A DNA stretch of 64,000 nt from NCBI RefSeq assembly GCF_029094505.1, contig NZ_CP119108.1, forward strand, positions 1 to 64,000. Reading direction: 5' to 3'. Under the pieces are notes generated by a model. It was not told the origin of the DNA. It was given only the letters and a program-made list of their open reading frames with translations, and did no database searches. Positions 18,138 through 27,066 of the stretch are shown one piece after another. Position 1 is the stretch's first letter. The number at the start of each line of letters is the position of its first letter. The DNA is from Microbacterium horticulturae. GTDB taxonomy: Bacteria > Actinomycetota > Actinomycetes > Actinomycetales > Microbacteriaceae. The position numbers and the translations under genes were made by a program.

Positions 18138-19391
18138 TCAGTCGCGCTCGGCCCCTGCGGGCGCGGGATGCCCCGCCCCGACGGTCGAACCGGCGATCGG
18201 GCGGGCGGCGCCCGACGCGAAGCCCGACAGGACGATCAGCCCCAGGATGATGTACAGGGTGTTCAGCAGTCCGATGTGGTCGCTGATGAAGCCGAGCGCG
18301 GGCGGCCCGGCGAGGAACGCCACGTAGCCGATCGTCGAGGCGGCACTCACCCGCGCCGCAGCGCGCGCCGGGTCGTCTGCGGCCGCCGACATCCCGAGCG
18401 GGAAGCCCAGCGACGCGCCCAGCCCCCACAGCGCCGCGCCGACGAACACGAGCGGCAGGTTCGGCGCGAGGACGAACAGCAAGAGCCCGGCTCCTGCCAG
18501 CACCGACAGCACGCGCAACGTGACCACGCGGCCGAACCGGTCGACCAGGGGCCCACCGAAGATGCGCGCCAGGGTCATGCAGACCGAGAACGTGGCCAGA
18601 GCCGCCGCACCCATCGCCTCGGGTGCGGCGTGTCCGTCGACCACGCCCAGCGCGAGCCAATCGTTCGCCCCGCCCTCGGCGAACGCCATACCGAGCATGA
18701 TCAGGCCCAGCGCGTAGGTGCGCGGCTCGCGCCACGCAGAAAGCGCGATGTGCAGCCGCTCGCGCCAGCCTTCCCGTTCTTCGGCGGGTGTGGCATCCAT
18801 CGCCGTCTCCCGGTTCGGCACGAACGCGACGCTGATCGCGCCGATGACGACGATGAGCACGGCGATGATCGGAAGGTGGATGCCGGGCACGAGGCCGACC
18901 GTGATCGCCAGCGTTCCCAGCCCTGCCCCGATCACGGTGCCGAAGCTGAAGAACGCGTGGAACAGCGGCAGGATCGTCTTCTTGATCGTCTTCTCGATGG
19001 CCGCCGCCTCGACGTTCATGATGACGTCGAGGCATCCGTTGCCGAAGCCCCACAGGACGAGGCCGAGAGTGACGACCGGCCACGAGCCGAACACGTCGGT
19101 GCCCAGTCCGATGACCGCGATGCCCGCCGCGAAGACCGTCATGAGCGCCAGCATCGACCGGCGTGCGCCGAAGCGCGCCAGGATCACCGAGCTGATCGAG
19201 AGGCCGATGATCGACGCGACGCCGCCGATGAACAGCATGAGGCCGACGTCGGTGCGGCTGATGTCGAGGGTGTCGCGGATCGCCGGCACGCGCGCCGACC
19301 AGGTCGCGATGCTCAGGCCGCTCGCGAGGAAGATCGCGAAGACGGCGTTGCGCCACCGGGTGATCTGGGCGCGGGTGAGGACGGAATCCAT
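18138..19391 (-). CDS. MFS transporter, YbjJ/sugar-efflux-like
   Basis: The 417-aa protein has 12 predicted helices. N-terminal motif WSARVPAIRDTLDISRTDVGLML is characteristic of the YbjJ/FucP-like group, where a dehydrated loop precedes helix 2; the second half repeats with FGGPLVDRFGRVVTLR (motif A). The start at 19391 lies 60 bases from the divergent LacI-family gene, with a perfect palindrome between them, so the exporter is probably the regulator's target. The substrate may be a sugar or sugar derivative because of that pairing (inference). Ala-rich C-terminal tail. Confidence 0.88.
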   Translation of the reverse strand: MDSVLTRAQITRWRNAVFAIFLASGLSIATWSARVPAIRDTLDISRTDVGLMLFIGGVASIIGLSISSVILARFGARRSMLALMTVFAAGIAVIGLGTDVFGSWPVVTLGLVLWGFGNGCLDVIMNVEAAAIEKTIKKTILPLFHAFFSFGTVIGAGLGTLAITVGLVPGIHLPIIAVLIVVIGAISVAFVPNRETAMDATPAEEREGWRERLHIALSAWREPRTYALGLIMLGMAFAEGGANDWLALGVVDGHAAPEAMGAAALATFSVCMTLARIFGGPLVDRFGRVVTLRVLSVLAGAGLLLFVLAPNLPLVFVGAALWGLGASLGFPLGMSAAADDPARAAARVSAASTIGYVAFLAGPPALGFISDHIGLLNTLYIILGLIVLSGFASGAARPIAGSTVGAGHPAPAGAERD

Positions 19392-19403
19392 CCCGACAGC
19401 ATA

Positions 19404-19417
19404 TCGAATCGATTCGA
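19404..19417. promoter_or_regulatory. LacI-family operator between divergent genes
   Basis: TCGAATCGATTCGA, a perfect 14-bp palindrome with a central CG, the hallmark of LacI/PurR-type operators. It lies 13 bases before the MFS start and 34 before the regulator start, so one bound dimer could block both promoters. Confidence 0.75.
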
Positions 19418-19450
19418 GACACGCATTGGTGGGGAAGGTAGCATCGAGGC

Positions 19451-20491
19451 GTGAGCGAGCGCAGAGCCACCATCGCCGATGTCGCCCGGGCGGCCGGTGT
19501 CGCGGCGTCGACCGCGTCGGTGGTCTTCAGCGGCAAGACCCCGGTCTCGGACGCCACTCGTGACCGCGTTCTGACCGCCGCCGCCGAGCTCGGCTACACC
19601 GGGCCCGACCCGCGCGCGGCCTCGTTGCGGCGCGGTCGCAGTGGCATCGTCGGTGTGGTGTTCCAGGGGCCGTTGCGCACGGTCTTCCTCGACCCGGTGA
19701 CTCGCATCATGATGGACGGCATCGCCGACGGCGTCACCGACCTCGGCGCCGCCCTCCTGCTGCTGCGTGACGATGACGATCGCGAGCCGACTCTGACGAC
19801 CGCGCCGCTGGATGCCGCGGTGCTCGTCGGCTGCAATGCGCAGATGCGCGACTCGCTCGGGATGCTGCGCTCGCGGGGCATCCCGGTCGTGGTCATCGAG
19901 GGCGAGGCCGGCGACGATGTGCCGCAGATCGACCTGGACAACCGCGAGGCGCAGCGCGAGATGGCACAGCACGTGCGCACGCTCGGGCACGAGCGTGTCG
20001 CGGCGGTGACCCTGTCGGCCGATGCGGCGCGGCGGCGCGCGTGGATCCCCGCCGACCAGGTCTTCACGGTCGACGTGACGCGCGATCGGCTGGCGGGCTT
20101 CCGTGATGTCTTCCCCGACGCGGGCGCGCTCGCCGCAGCCGGCAGCTCGATCGACGAGGGACTCATCGCCGGGCGCACGCTGTTCGCCGACCCCGCGCGT
20201 CGGCCGACCGCCGTGGTCGCGCAGAGCGACATGCTCGCGGCGGGTGTGATCCGTGCGGCTGAAGAGGCCGGTCTGCGTGTGCCGCACGACGTCACGGTCA
20301 CCGGGTTCGATGGGGTCAGCGTCGACGGGCTGGCGCCGTACGAGCTCACGACGATGGCTCAGCCGGCGGCCGACAAGGGACGCGCGGCGGGGCAGGCCGT
20401 GACCGCGATGCTGCAGGGGCGGGATGCCGCATCCTTCCGCTTCACTTGCACGTTCCGCGCGGGCAACACGGCCGCGCCGCCCGCGGCCTGA
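19451..20491 (+). CDS. LacI-family transcriptional regulator
   Basis: The 346-aa repressor has an N-terminal helix-turn-helix ATIADVARAAGVAASTASVVFSGKTPVSDATRDRV and the hinge helix region GPDPRAASLRRGRSGIVGVV that inserts in the operator minor groove, followed by a periplasmic-binding-protein-like ligand domain (about 60-346). TVTGFDGVSVDGLAPYELTTMAQP is the conserved C-terminal effector segment. It is expected to bind a sugar-like inducer. GTG start at 19451, ten or so bases after the GGGGAAGG stretch. It most likely controls the divergent MFS gene and itself through the palindrome at 19404. Confidence 0.93.
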   Translation: MSERRATIADVARAAGVAASTASVVFSGKTPVSDATRDRVLTAAAELGYTGPDPRAASLRRGRSGIVGVVFQGPLRTVFLDPVTRIMMDGIADGVTDLGAALLLLRDDDDREPTLTTAPLDAAVLVGCNAQMRDSLGMLRSRGIPVVVIEGEAGDDVPQIDLDNREAQREMAQHVRTLGHERVAAVTLSADAARRRAWIPADQVFTVDVTRDRLAGFRDVFPDAGALAAAGSSIDEGLIAGRTLFADPARRPTAVVAQSDMLAAGVIRAAEEAGLRVPHDVTVTGFDGVSVDGLAPYELTTMAQPAADKGRAAGQAVTAMLQGRDAASFRFTCTFRAGNTAAPPAA

Positions 20492-20577
20492 GCCGGGTGC
20501 CGGAGCCGGGCGCCTGAGCCGTGTGCTTGAGCCGGGTGCCTGACTCCCGGCATCCCGTCCCGCGCAACACCGCGGCG

Positions 20578-20651
20578 AATTCATATGAAACTGTCCGCTG
20601 CACACCAAACCGCCGCCGGTTTGATGTCCATGAGACAAATCCATATGAATT
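20578..20651. promoter_or_regulatory. Inverted repeats upstream of the Mrp antiporter operon
   Basis: AATTCATATG (20578-20587) and CATATGAATT (20642-20651) are exact inverse copies flanking a CAAACCG-CCGC-CGGTTTG hairpin (20606-20623). The stretch is unusually AT-rich for the window and ends about 60 bases before mnhA. It is a good candidate for the promoter/operator or a regulatory leader of the operon; the binding factor is unknown. Confidence 0.55.
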
Positions 20652-20713
20652 TGCCGGAGCTGCGGGAAAGTAGGATGGACGGCAGACCCCCCGACCGGTG
20701 AGGAGGCCGCAGT

Positions 20714-23605
20714 GTGCTGATCCTCCTGGCGGCGTTCGCCCTGGTTCCGCTGCTGTTGCCCTGGGCGGTCCGCCTGGTCGGGGCACGCGCGTTCTATGGC
20801 GCGGCGCTCCTGCCCGCGGTCGCCTTCGTGAATACCGCGCTGCAGGCGCCGGCGGTCTTCAGTGGCCACATTCCGTTCGAGACATACACGTGGATCCCGA
20901 GCCTGCACATCAACCTGTCGATGCGCATGGATGTGCTCAGCTGGGTGCTCACTCTCATCGTCACCGGCATCGGCGCCATCGTGCTGCTCTACTGCCGCTG
21001 GTACTTCGTCGGCCACCTCGAGGGCATAGGCCAGTTCTCGGCTGTGCTGCTCGGCTTCGCCGGCGCCATGTACGGGCTCGTGCTCATCGACGACATCGTC
21101 GTGCTCGTGATGCTCTGGGAGGTCACGAGCGTCCTCAGCTACCTGCTCATCGGCTATTACCACCGCCGCGGCGCGAGCCGCCGTGCCGCGCTGCAGGCGC
21201 TGCTGGTCACCACGATCGGCGGACTGGTGATGCTCATCGGCGTGGTGCTGCTGGTGATCCAGGCCGGCACGACGAGCCTGTCGGGGATCATCGCCGACGC
21301 ACCGACCGGCCCGATCGTCGACGCGGCGATCGTGCTGATCCTGGTCGGAGCGCTCAGCAAGTCGGCGATCTTCCCCTTCCACTTCTGGCTGCCCGGCGCC
21401 ATGGCCGCGCCCACCCCGGTCAGTGCCTACCTGCACGCCGCCGCCATGGTCAAGGCCGGCATCTACCTCATCGCACGCCTCGCGCCGGCGTTCGCCCTCG
21501 TCGGACCCTGGCGGCCGATCCTCCTCGGGCTTGGCGCGTTCACGATGCTGCTCGGCGGCGTCCAGGCGCTGCGCGAAACCGACCTCAAGCGCATCCTCGC
21601 GTACGGCACGGTCAGCCAGCTCGGGTTCCTTACAATCGTGCTCGGCTACGGCACGCGCGACGCGGCACTTGCCGGCATGGCGCTGCTGGTCGGCCATGCA
21701 CTGTTCAAGTCGTGCCTCTTCCTCATCGTCGGCGTCATCGACCGGCAACTGGGCACCCGTGACATCCGCGAGTTGTCGGGCGTGGGCCGCCAGGCGCCCG
21801 TCATGGCCACCGCGTCGATCATCGCGGTGTGCTCGATGGCCGGCGTCATCCCGACGCTGGGCTTCGTCGCGAAGGAGAGCGTCGTCGCCGCGCTCCTGCA
21901 CCCCGCCGACGCATGGGACATCGTCGCGCTCGTCGGCGTCGTCGTGGGCTCGGCGCTGACCGCCGCGTATGCGATCCGGTTCGTGTGGGGCGCGTTCTGG
22001 CGCAAGAAGAACGCGCCGACGACCCGGTGGCCGGTTCCTCGCGCGGGGTTTGCCGCAGCGCCCGTCGTGCTGGCCGCGCTGTCACTGGGCGCCGGCTTCG
22101 CCGCGCCGGGGATGGATGCCGCGCTCGCCCGCTACGCCGACACCGTGCCGGGCGCGGGTCACGCACACCTCGTCCTCTGGCACGGCTGGGCAGAGCCCGC
22201 GCTGTGGATATCGCTGGGCACGCTCGTCCTGGGCGCCGTGCTGGTCGCGATCGCGCGCGCGATCCGCTGGGACGAGGTGCGTCGCGTGCTGCCGTTCGGT
22301 GCCGGCGACGCGTACAACGCCGTGCTGCGTGGCGTCGCCCGCCTCTCGGTCGCGGTGACGCGGGTCACCCAGCGCGGCTCACTGCCCATCTACGTCGGCA
22401 CGATCTTCGTGGTGTTCGTCGTCGCCGAGGGAACCGTTCTGCTGGCATCGCCGGGATGGCGTGCGCAGCTGGACGCCTGGCAGTCGCCCATGCAGCTGTT
22501 CGTCGCACCCCTCATGATCATCGCGGGTCTCATCGCCGTGCGCGCCGGCAAACGCTACACCGGCGTCGTACTGGTTTCGGTGACCGGGCTCGGCATGATC
22601 CTGCTGTTCGCGACGAGCGGCGCCCCCGACCTCGCCCTCACCCAGGTGCTCGTCGAGACCGTGACCATGGTGGCGTTCGCGCTCGTGCTGCGGCGCATCC
22701 CCTCGCGCATGGGCACGCACAACGACTCGGTGTGGCCGATCACCCGCGCGATCCTCGGGGCCGCCGTGGGCATCGTGATGGCGGCCGTCGCGATCATCGC
22801 CACCGGCGCCCGCGAGGCCGTGCCGATCTCGAAGGAGTTCCCCGAGCTCGCCTACCAGCTCGGCCACGGTAGGAACGTCGTCAATGTGGCGCTCGTCGAC
22901 TTGCGCGGGTGGGACACCATGGGCGAACTGTCGGTGCTGATCCTGGCGGCCACGGGCGTGGCATCCCTCGTCTTCGTCACCCACCGCGCCGACCTGCTCT
23001 CGTCGCTCTCGGCCCTGCCCGCCGGCGTCGGTCGCAGCCGCCGGCTGCTCATCGAGACCGACGACGGCCTGCAGCAGCAGTCGGACGAGGCGCAGGGGCA
23101 GCGCGCGTGGCTCGTCGGCAGCCGGCGTGTGCGGCCCGCCGAGCGTTCGATCATGCTCGAGGTGATCGTGCGCATCCTGTTCCACACGATCATCGTCGCC
23201 TCGATCTATCTGCTGTTCGCGGGACACAATCTGCCCGGCGGCGGCTTCGCCGGAGGGCTGGTCGCCGGCATGGCCCTGGTCATGCGATACGTCGCCGGCG
23301 GGCGGTACGAACTCGGCGCCGCCGCCCCTGCCGATGCCGGCCGGCTGCTGGGCGCCGGCATGGTGCTGGCCGTCGTCACGGCTCTCGTACCAGTGCTTTT
23401 CGGCGCGGCGCCGCTGACCAGCGCGGTGTTCGAGGCCGACATTCCCGTGCTCGGCCACATCGAGTTCGTCACCTCGACGATCTTCGACATCGGCGTGTAC
23501 CTCGTGGTCATCGGGCTCGTGCTCGACGTGCTGCGCAGTCTCGGTGCCGAAGTCGACCGCCAGACGGCCGAGCAGCGGGCCGAAGCCGCGGAGGCCGCCT
23601 CATGA
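20714..23605 (+). CDS. mnhA: Mrp-type Na+/H+ antiporter subunit A, fused to B domain
   Basis: Large membrane subunit of the multi-protein monovalent cation/proton antiporter, 963 aa. The NuoL-like part (about 1-500) has LLVTTIGGLVMLIGVVLL, KSAIFPFHFWLPGAMAAPTPVSAYLHAA and LKRILAYGTVSQLG, the proton-channel signatures shared with complex I. After about 650 the MnhB/NuoJ-like segments follow, and the last 150 residues (MLEVIVRILFHTIIVASIYLLFAGHNLPGGGFAGG) are a complete MnhB domain, so A and B are one polypeptide. GTG 20714 follows GAGGAGGC. First of six overlapping genes; used for sodium or alkali tolerance and pH balance. Confidence 0.95.
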   Translation: MLILLAAFALVPLLLPWAVRLVGARAFYGAALLPAVAFVNTALQAPAVFSGHIPFETYTWIPSLHINLSMRMDVLSWVLTLIVTGIGAIVLLYCRWYFVGHLEGIGQFSAVLLGFAGAMYGLVLIDDIVVLVMLWEVTSVLSYLLIGYYHRRGASRRAALQALLVTTIGGLVMLIGVVLLVIQAGTTSLSGIIADAPTGPIVDAAIVLILVGALSKSAIFPFHFWLPGAMAAPTPVSAYLHAAAMVKAGIYLIARLAPAFALVGPWRPILLGLGAFTMLLGGVQALRETDLKRILAYGTVSQLGFLTIVLGYGTRDAALAGMALLVGHALFKSCLFLIVGVIDRQLGTRDIRELSGVGRQAPVMATASIIAVCSMAGVIPTLGFVAKESVVAALLHPADAWDIVALVGVVVGSALTAAYAIRFVWGAFWRKKNAPTTRWPVPRAGFAAAPVVLAALSLGAGFAAPGMDAALARYADTVPGAGHAHLVLWHGWAEPALWISLGTLVLGAVLVAIARAIRWDEVRRVLPFGAGDAYNAVLRGVARLSVAVTRVTQRGSLPIYVGTIFVVFVVAEGTVLLASPGWRAQLDAWQSPMQLFVAPLMIIAGLIAVRAGKRYTGVVLVSVTGLGMILLFATSGAPDLALTQVLVETVTMVAFALVLRRIPSRMGTHNDSVWPITRAILGAAVGIVMAAVAIIATGAREAVPISKEFPELAYQLGHGRNVVNVALVDLRGWDTMGELSVLILAATGVASLVFVTHRADLLSSLSALPAGVGRSRRLLIETDDGLQQQSDEAQGQRAWLVGSRRVRPAERSIMLEVIVRILFHTIIVASIYLLFAGHNLPGGGFAGGLVAGMALVMRYVAGGRYELGAAAPADAGRLLGAGMVLAVVTALVPVLFGAAPLTSAVFEADIPVLGHIEFVTSTIFDIGVYLVVIGLVLDVLRSLGAEVDRQTAEQRAEAAEAAS

Positions 23606-24171
23606 CCGCCAGCGGGGTGCTCATCGTCATCATGGCCGTGCTGTTCGCGTGCGGCGTCTACGCGATGCTCGAGCGCAGCCTCACCCGCGTGCTCATCGGC
23701 TTTCTGCTGCTGGGCAACGCCGCCAACCTGCTGCTGCTGATCGTCATGGGCGAGCCGGGGCTGCCGGCGTTCTTCGGCGACGCCGACAAGGACGAGTTCA
23801 GCGATCCGCTGCCGCAGGCTCTCACGCTCACGGCCATCGTCATCACGTTCGCAGTATCGGCGTTTCTGCTCGCACTCATCTACCGCACCTGGCAGCTCGG
23901 CCAGGCCGACACCGTCACCGACGACGAGGACGACATCGCCCTGCGCGCCCCCGACCACGCGGCCGAAGAGGACGCGCTCGACGACGAGGTCGAGGTCGAG
24001 CTCGCCGACGACGAGATCTCTTCGGACTTCATCGACGTCTCCACCTCGCCCATCACGGTGCTGCACCATGCCGACAACTCCGTGATCGACGACGACGCCC
24101 CGGTCGACGCGCCCGATCGCCGCACCGATGAGCGCGCCGACGATCCGAACGGCAAGGGGCCTGACGCATGA
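23602..24171 (+). CDS. mnhC: Mrp antiporter subunit C with long acidic tail
   Basis: NuoK-like subunit, 189 aa. Three helices lie in the first 100 residues: VLIVIMAVLFACGVYAMLE, VLIGFLLLGNAANLLLLIVMG and ALTLTAIVITFAVSAFLLALIYRTW, with the conserved Glu of NuoK-like helices in DPLPQALTLTAIV surroundings. The last 90 residues are a soluble, strongly acidic extension (TVTDDEDDIALRAPDHAAEEDALDDEVEVELADDE). Typical MnhC is about 110-120 aa, so the tail is extra and probably cytoplasmic. ATGA overlap with mnhA and with mnhD. Confidence 0.93.
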   Translation: MTASGVLIVIMAVLFACGVYAMLERSLTRVLIGFLLLGNAANLLLLIVMGEPGLPAFFGDADKDEFSDPLPQALTLTAIVITFAVSAFLLALIYRTWQLGQADTVTDDEDDIALRAPDHAAEEDALDDEVEVELADDEISSDFIDVSTSPITVLHHADNSVIDDDAPVDAPDRRTDERADDPNGKGPDA

Positions 24172-25736
24172 GCTCGCTGATCCCGCTCCTGGTGATGCTG
24201 CCCCTGCTCGGCGCAGCCGTGGCGCTCGTGGCCGGCCGCCGCCGGCGCGTGCAGATAGCGGCATCCGTCACCACCCTCACGGCGGTCGTCGTGATCGCCG
24301 CGGTTCTGCTGGGGACGGTGGATGCCTCGGGCACACCCGTCGCCGTCTCGGTGGGCGGCTGGCCCATACCGTTCGGCATCGTGCTGTACGTCGACCGGCT
24401 CTCGGCGCTGCTCGTGGGCGTGTCGGCGGTGGTGCTGCTGGCGGTGCTGCTGTTCTCGGTCGGGCAGGGCTATGCCGACGGCGACGACGACACCCCGGTG
24501 ACGATCTTCCATCCGACGTACCTGATCCTGTCGGCGGGCATCTTCACGACGTTCATCGCCGGCGACCTTTTCAACATGTACGTCGGGTTCGAGATCCTGC
24601 TGGTGGCCTCGTACGTGCTGATCACGCTGGGCGGCACCGAGTCGCGCATCCGCACCGGCGTCGTCTACATCGTCGTCTCGCTGGTGTCATCGATCCTCTT
24701 CCTGGCCGCGATCGCGATCATCTATGCGGCGGTGGGCACCGTGAACATGGCGCAGATCGCCGAGCGGATGGGCCAGCTGCCGGCATCCACTCAGCTCGTC
24801 CTGCACCTCATGCTGCTGATCGCCTTCGCGATCAAGGCCGCCGTGTTCCCGCTGTCTTTCTGGCTGCCCGACTCGTACCCGACGGCGCCGGCGCCGGTCA
24901 CCGCCGTGTTCGCGGGCCTTCTGACCAAGGTCGGCGTGTACGCGATGATCCGCACCGAGACGCAGCTGTTCCCTTCGAGCGATGTGAACACCCTGTTGCT
25001 GATCGTGGGGCTGGCGACCATGGTCATCGGCATCCTCGGCGCGCTGGCGCAGGCCGAGCTCAAACGCATCCTGTCGTTCACGCTGGTCAGTCACATCGGC
25101 TACATGGTGTTCGGCCTAGCCATCGCCACGCCCGCCGGGCTCGGCGCCGTCGCGTACTACATCGTGCACCACATCGTCGTGCAGACGACCCTGTTCCTCG
25201 CGATCGGTCTCATCGAACGCCGCGCCGGATCGACGTCGATCCTGAAGGTCAAAGGCCTGATGCGGGCGGCGCCGCTTTTGGCCGTGCTGTTCTTCATCCC
25301 CGCGATCAACCTGGGCGGGCTGCCGCCGTTCTCGGGCTTCATCGGCAAGTACGCGCTGTTCGCCGCAGCGGCGCAGGTGGGCACGCCGCTCATGATGACG
25401 CTCATCGTCGGCGGCATCGTCACCTCGCTGCTGACGCTGTACGCCCTCATGCGCGCCTGGAACCTCTCGTTCTGGCGTGAGGACGACGAGCCCGACGAGG
25501 CCGAGCTCGAGACGCTCGACCGCGTCGCCTATCTGAAGGGGGCTCCCGCCGCCGGCGTTCAGACCGAGCGGCGCGCGATCCCCAAGATCATGACCGCCGC
25601 CACCGCCGGTATGGTCGCCGTGACCCTCGCGCTGACGGTGTTCGCGGGCCCGCTGTACGACCTGTGCGCGCGCATCGGGGACGGCATCGCGCACCCGGTG
25701 CACCTCTCCCAGCTCGAGGAGGAGGCCGGACAGTGA
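24168..25736 (+). CDS. mnhD: Mrp antiporter subunit D
   Basis: NuoM/NuoN-like proton-channel subunit, 522 aa and about 14 helices. Motifs: GDLFNMYVGFEILLVASYVLI (conserved Glu for proton transfer), LLIAFAIKAAVFPLSFWLPDSYPTAPAPVTAVFAGLLTKVGVYAMIR and LAQAELKRILSFTLVSHIGYMVFG with the Lys residues of the channel. PFSGFIGKYALF is the complex I-like signature. It is joined to mnhC and mnhE by four-base overlaps. Acts with subunit A as one of two putative ion-translocating modules. Confidence 0.95.
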   Translation: MSSLIPLLVMLPLLGAAVALVAGRRRRVQIAASVTTLTAVVVIAAVLLGTVDASGTPVAVSVGGWPIPFGIVLYVDRLSALLVGVSAVVLLAVLLFSVGQGYADGDDDTPVTIFHPTYLILSAGIFTTFIAGDLFNMYVGFEILLVASYVLITLGGTESRIRTGVVYIVVSLVSSILFLAAIAIIYAAVGTVNMAQIAERMGQLPASTQLVLHLMLLIAFAIKAAVFPLSFWLPDSYPTAPAPVTAVFAGLLTKVGVYAMIRTETQLFPSSDVNTLLLIVGLATMVIGILGALAQAELKRILSFTLVSHIGYMVFGLAIATPAGLGAVAYYIVHHIVVQTTLFLAIGLIERRAGSTSILKVKGLMRAAPLLAVLFFIPAINLGGLPPFSGFIGKYALFAAAAQVGTPLMMTLIVGGIVTSLLTLYALMRAWNLSFWREDDEPDEAELETLDRVAYLKGAPAAGVQTERRAIPKIMTAATAGMVAVTLALTVFAGPLYDLCARIGDGIAHPVHLSQLEEEAGQ

Positions 25737-26308
25737 ACACCCTTCGGATCGCCTGGCGACAACTGCCGTTCTTCATCTGGCTGATCGCGTTGTGGATGCT
25801 GCTGTGGGGCCAATTCACGGTGCTCTCGGCGCTCACGGGACTGATCGTCGCGCTGTTCGTCACGCGCGTGTTCCGGCTGCCGCCCGTCGAGCTGTCGGGT
25901 CGCGTGAACCTCTGGTGGGGGCTCGTGTACATCGTGACGTTCATCGGCAACGTCGTGCTGGGCTCGCTCCTGGTCGCGTGGCAGACGGTCGACTGGCGGC
26001 ATCAGCCCGAGACCGCGATCATCGCCGTGCCGCTGCGGACCGACGACGATCTGATCATGACGCACGTCGGGGTCACGGCATCCCTCATCCCCGGATCGCT
26101 GGTGGTACACACCGACCGCGATCGGCGCATCATCTACCTGCACTTCGTCGGCGTGCATTCGCTGGCCGATGTCGAGAAGCAGCGGCGCGGGGTGCAGCGC
26201 TGGGAGGCGCGCATCGTGCGCGCGGTCGGTTCGCGCGCGCAGGTCGAGATGCTGAAGAGCCCGGCGCCGGGCGTGGGCGGACACGGGTCGGGAGGGCAGG
26301 ACCGATGA
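25733..26308 (+). CDS. mnhE: Mrp antiporter subunit E
   Basis: The 191-aa subunit E has two or three N-terminal helices (FFIWLIALWMLLWGQFTVLSALTGLIVALFV, LVYIVTFIGNVVLGSLLVAW) and a soluble C-terminal half with the family motif GVTASLIPGSLVVH followed by YLHFVG. GTG 25733 is used (GTGA overlap with the mnhD stop) rather than an earlier in-frame codon. Required for assembly of the whole antiporter in studied systems; no catalytic site of its own. Confidence 0.93.
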   Translation: MNTLRIAWRQLPFFIWLIALWMLLWGQFTVLSALTGLIVALFVTRVFRLPPVELSGRVNLWWGLVYIVTFIGNVVLGSLLVAWQTVDWRHQPETAIIAVPLRTDDDLIMTHVGVTASLIPGSLVVHTDRDRRIIYLHFVGVHSLADVEKQRRGVQRWEARIVRAVGSRAQVEMLKSPAPGVGGHGSGGQDR

Positions 26309-26568
26309 CCATCCTGATGTGGACCATCTACTTCGTGTTCGCGGCCGCAGCGCTGGTGACCTTGTGGCGCATCGTGCGCGGGCCGTCGATTCTCGACCGG
26401 GCGGTGGCCGCCGATGTGCTGCTGACCGAGGTGCTCTGCGTGCTGGGTGCCGACATGGTGCTCAACCACCACACGCGCACGCTGCCGGTGCTGCTGATCA
26501 TCGCGGCCGTCGGCGCTTTCGGGTCGATCACGATCGCCCGGTTCGTCGCGCGGAAGGACGGCCGATGA
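26305..26568 (+). CDS. mnhF: Mrp antiporter subunit F
   Basis: Small 87-aa subunit with three helices: TILMWTIYFVFAAAALVTLWRIV, a middle segment with the family signature RGPSILDRAVAADVLLTE, and LPVLLIIAAVGAFGSITIARFVA. The Asp in PSILDRAVA is the residue conserved in the MnhF/MrpF family. ATGA overlaps at both ends with mnhE and mnhG, so the start is certain. Confidence 0.94.
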   Translation: MTILMWTIYFVFAAAALVTLWRIVRGPSILDRAVAADVLLTEVLCVLGADMVLNHHTRTLPVLLIIAAVGAFGSITIARFVARKDGR

Positions 26569-26936
26569 TGGATGCCGTGCTCGACGCGATCGCAGCGGTG
26601 CTGGTGCTCATCGGCGCATTGCTGTGCCTGACTGCCGCGATCGGGGTGGTCCGGTTCAAAGACGTGCCGACCCGTCTGCACGCGGCCACCAAGCCGCAGG
26701 TGCTCGGCGTGATGATCATCTGCGTGGCGATCGCGCTTGCGCTGCGCTCGTGGCCGGTGACGGCGTTTCTCGTGTCGGTGGTGCTCGTCCAGCTGGCGAC
26801 GGCGCCGCTGTCGGCGCACATGGTGGGACGACAGGCCTACCGAAACGGCCGCATCGCCCGCGACGACATGATCGTGGACGAGCTCGCCGACGCGGGCCGG
26901 GGCCCCGACGGGCCCTCCGACACCCCCGAACGGTGA
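26565..26936 (+). CDS. mnhG: Mrp antiporter subunit G
   Basis: Last gene of the operon, 123 aa. Three helices and the family segment VVRFKDVPTRLHAATKPQVLGVM identify MnhG/MrpG. The tail after the third helix is hydrophilic (DDMIVDELADAGRGPDGPSDTPER). The stop codon TGA at 26934-26936 is at the same time the first three bases of a 67-bp palindromic repeat, so the present C-terminus may have been set by insertion of that repeat. The start MMDAVLDA has two adjacent ATGs; the first overlaps mnhF. Confidence 0.94.
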   Translation: MMDAVLDAIAAVLVLIGALLCLTAAIGVVRFKDVPTRLHAATKPQVLGVMIICVAIALALRSWPVTAFLVSVVLVQLATAPLSAHMVGRQAYRNGRIARDDMIVDELADAGRGPDGPSDTPER

Positions 26937-27000
26937 GAGTGCAGTGGGTGGACGAGAGGTAGGGAAGCACCCGCATCCTCGTCCACCAGCTGCACTCTCA
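26934..27000. repeat. 67-bp palindromic repeat, copy 2 (at mnhG stop)
   Basis: Same element as at 15574 and 42442, in the opposite orientation. The two outer arms are about 22 bases with two mismatches (TGAGAGTGCA...TGGACGA against TCGTCCA...TGCACTCTCA), so this copy would form the strongest hairpin of the three. It sits between convergent mnhG and the cell-wall protein gene, and may serve as a terminator. Confidence 0.92.
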
Positions 27001-27037
27001 GCGAAGAGGGGGCTGCGCGCGCTCAAGCGTGCGAGGG

Positions 27038-27059
27038 GCGGGATGCCGCGGCATCCCGC
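27038..27059. repeat. Perfect palindrome of two GGGATGCCGC words
   Basis: A 22-bp perfect palindrome whose core is GGGATGCCGCGGCATCCC, two head-to-head copies of the over-represented 9-mer, lying eight bases beyond the stop of the next - strand gene. It may be part of that gene's terminator. Confidence 0.65.
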
Positions 27060-27066
27060 CACCGCG

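Noticed and set aside
20714..26936. Missing mnhB in the antiporter operon
   Set aside because: The last 150 residues of MnhA are a full MnhB domain, so the subunit is present as a fusion.
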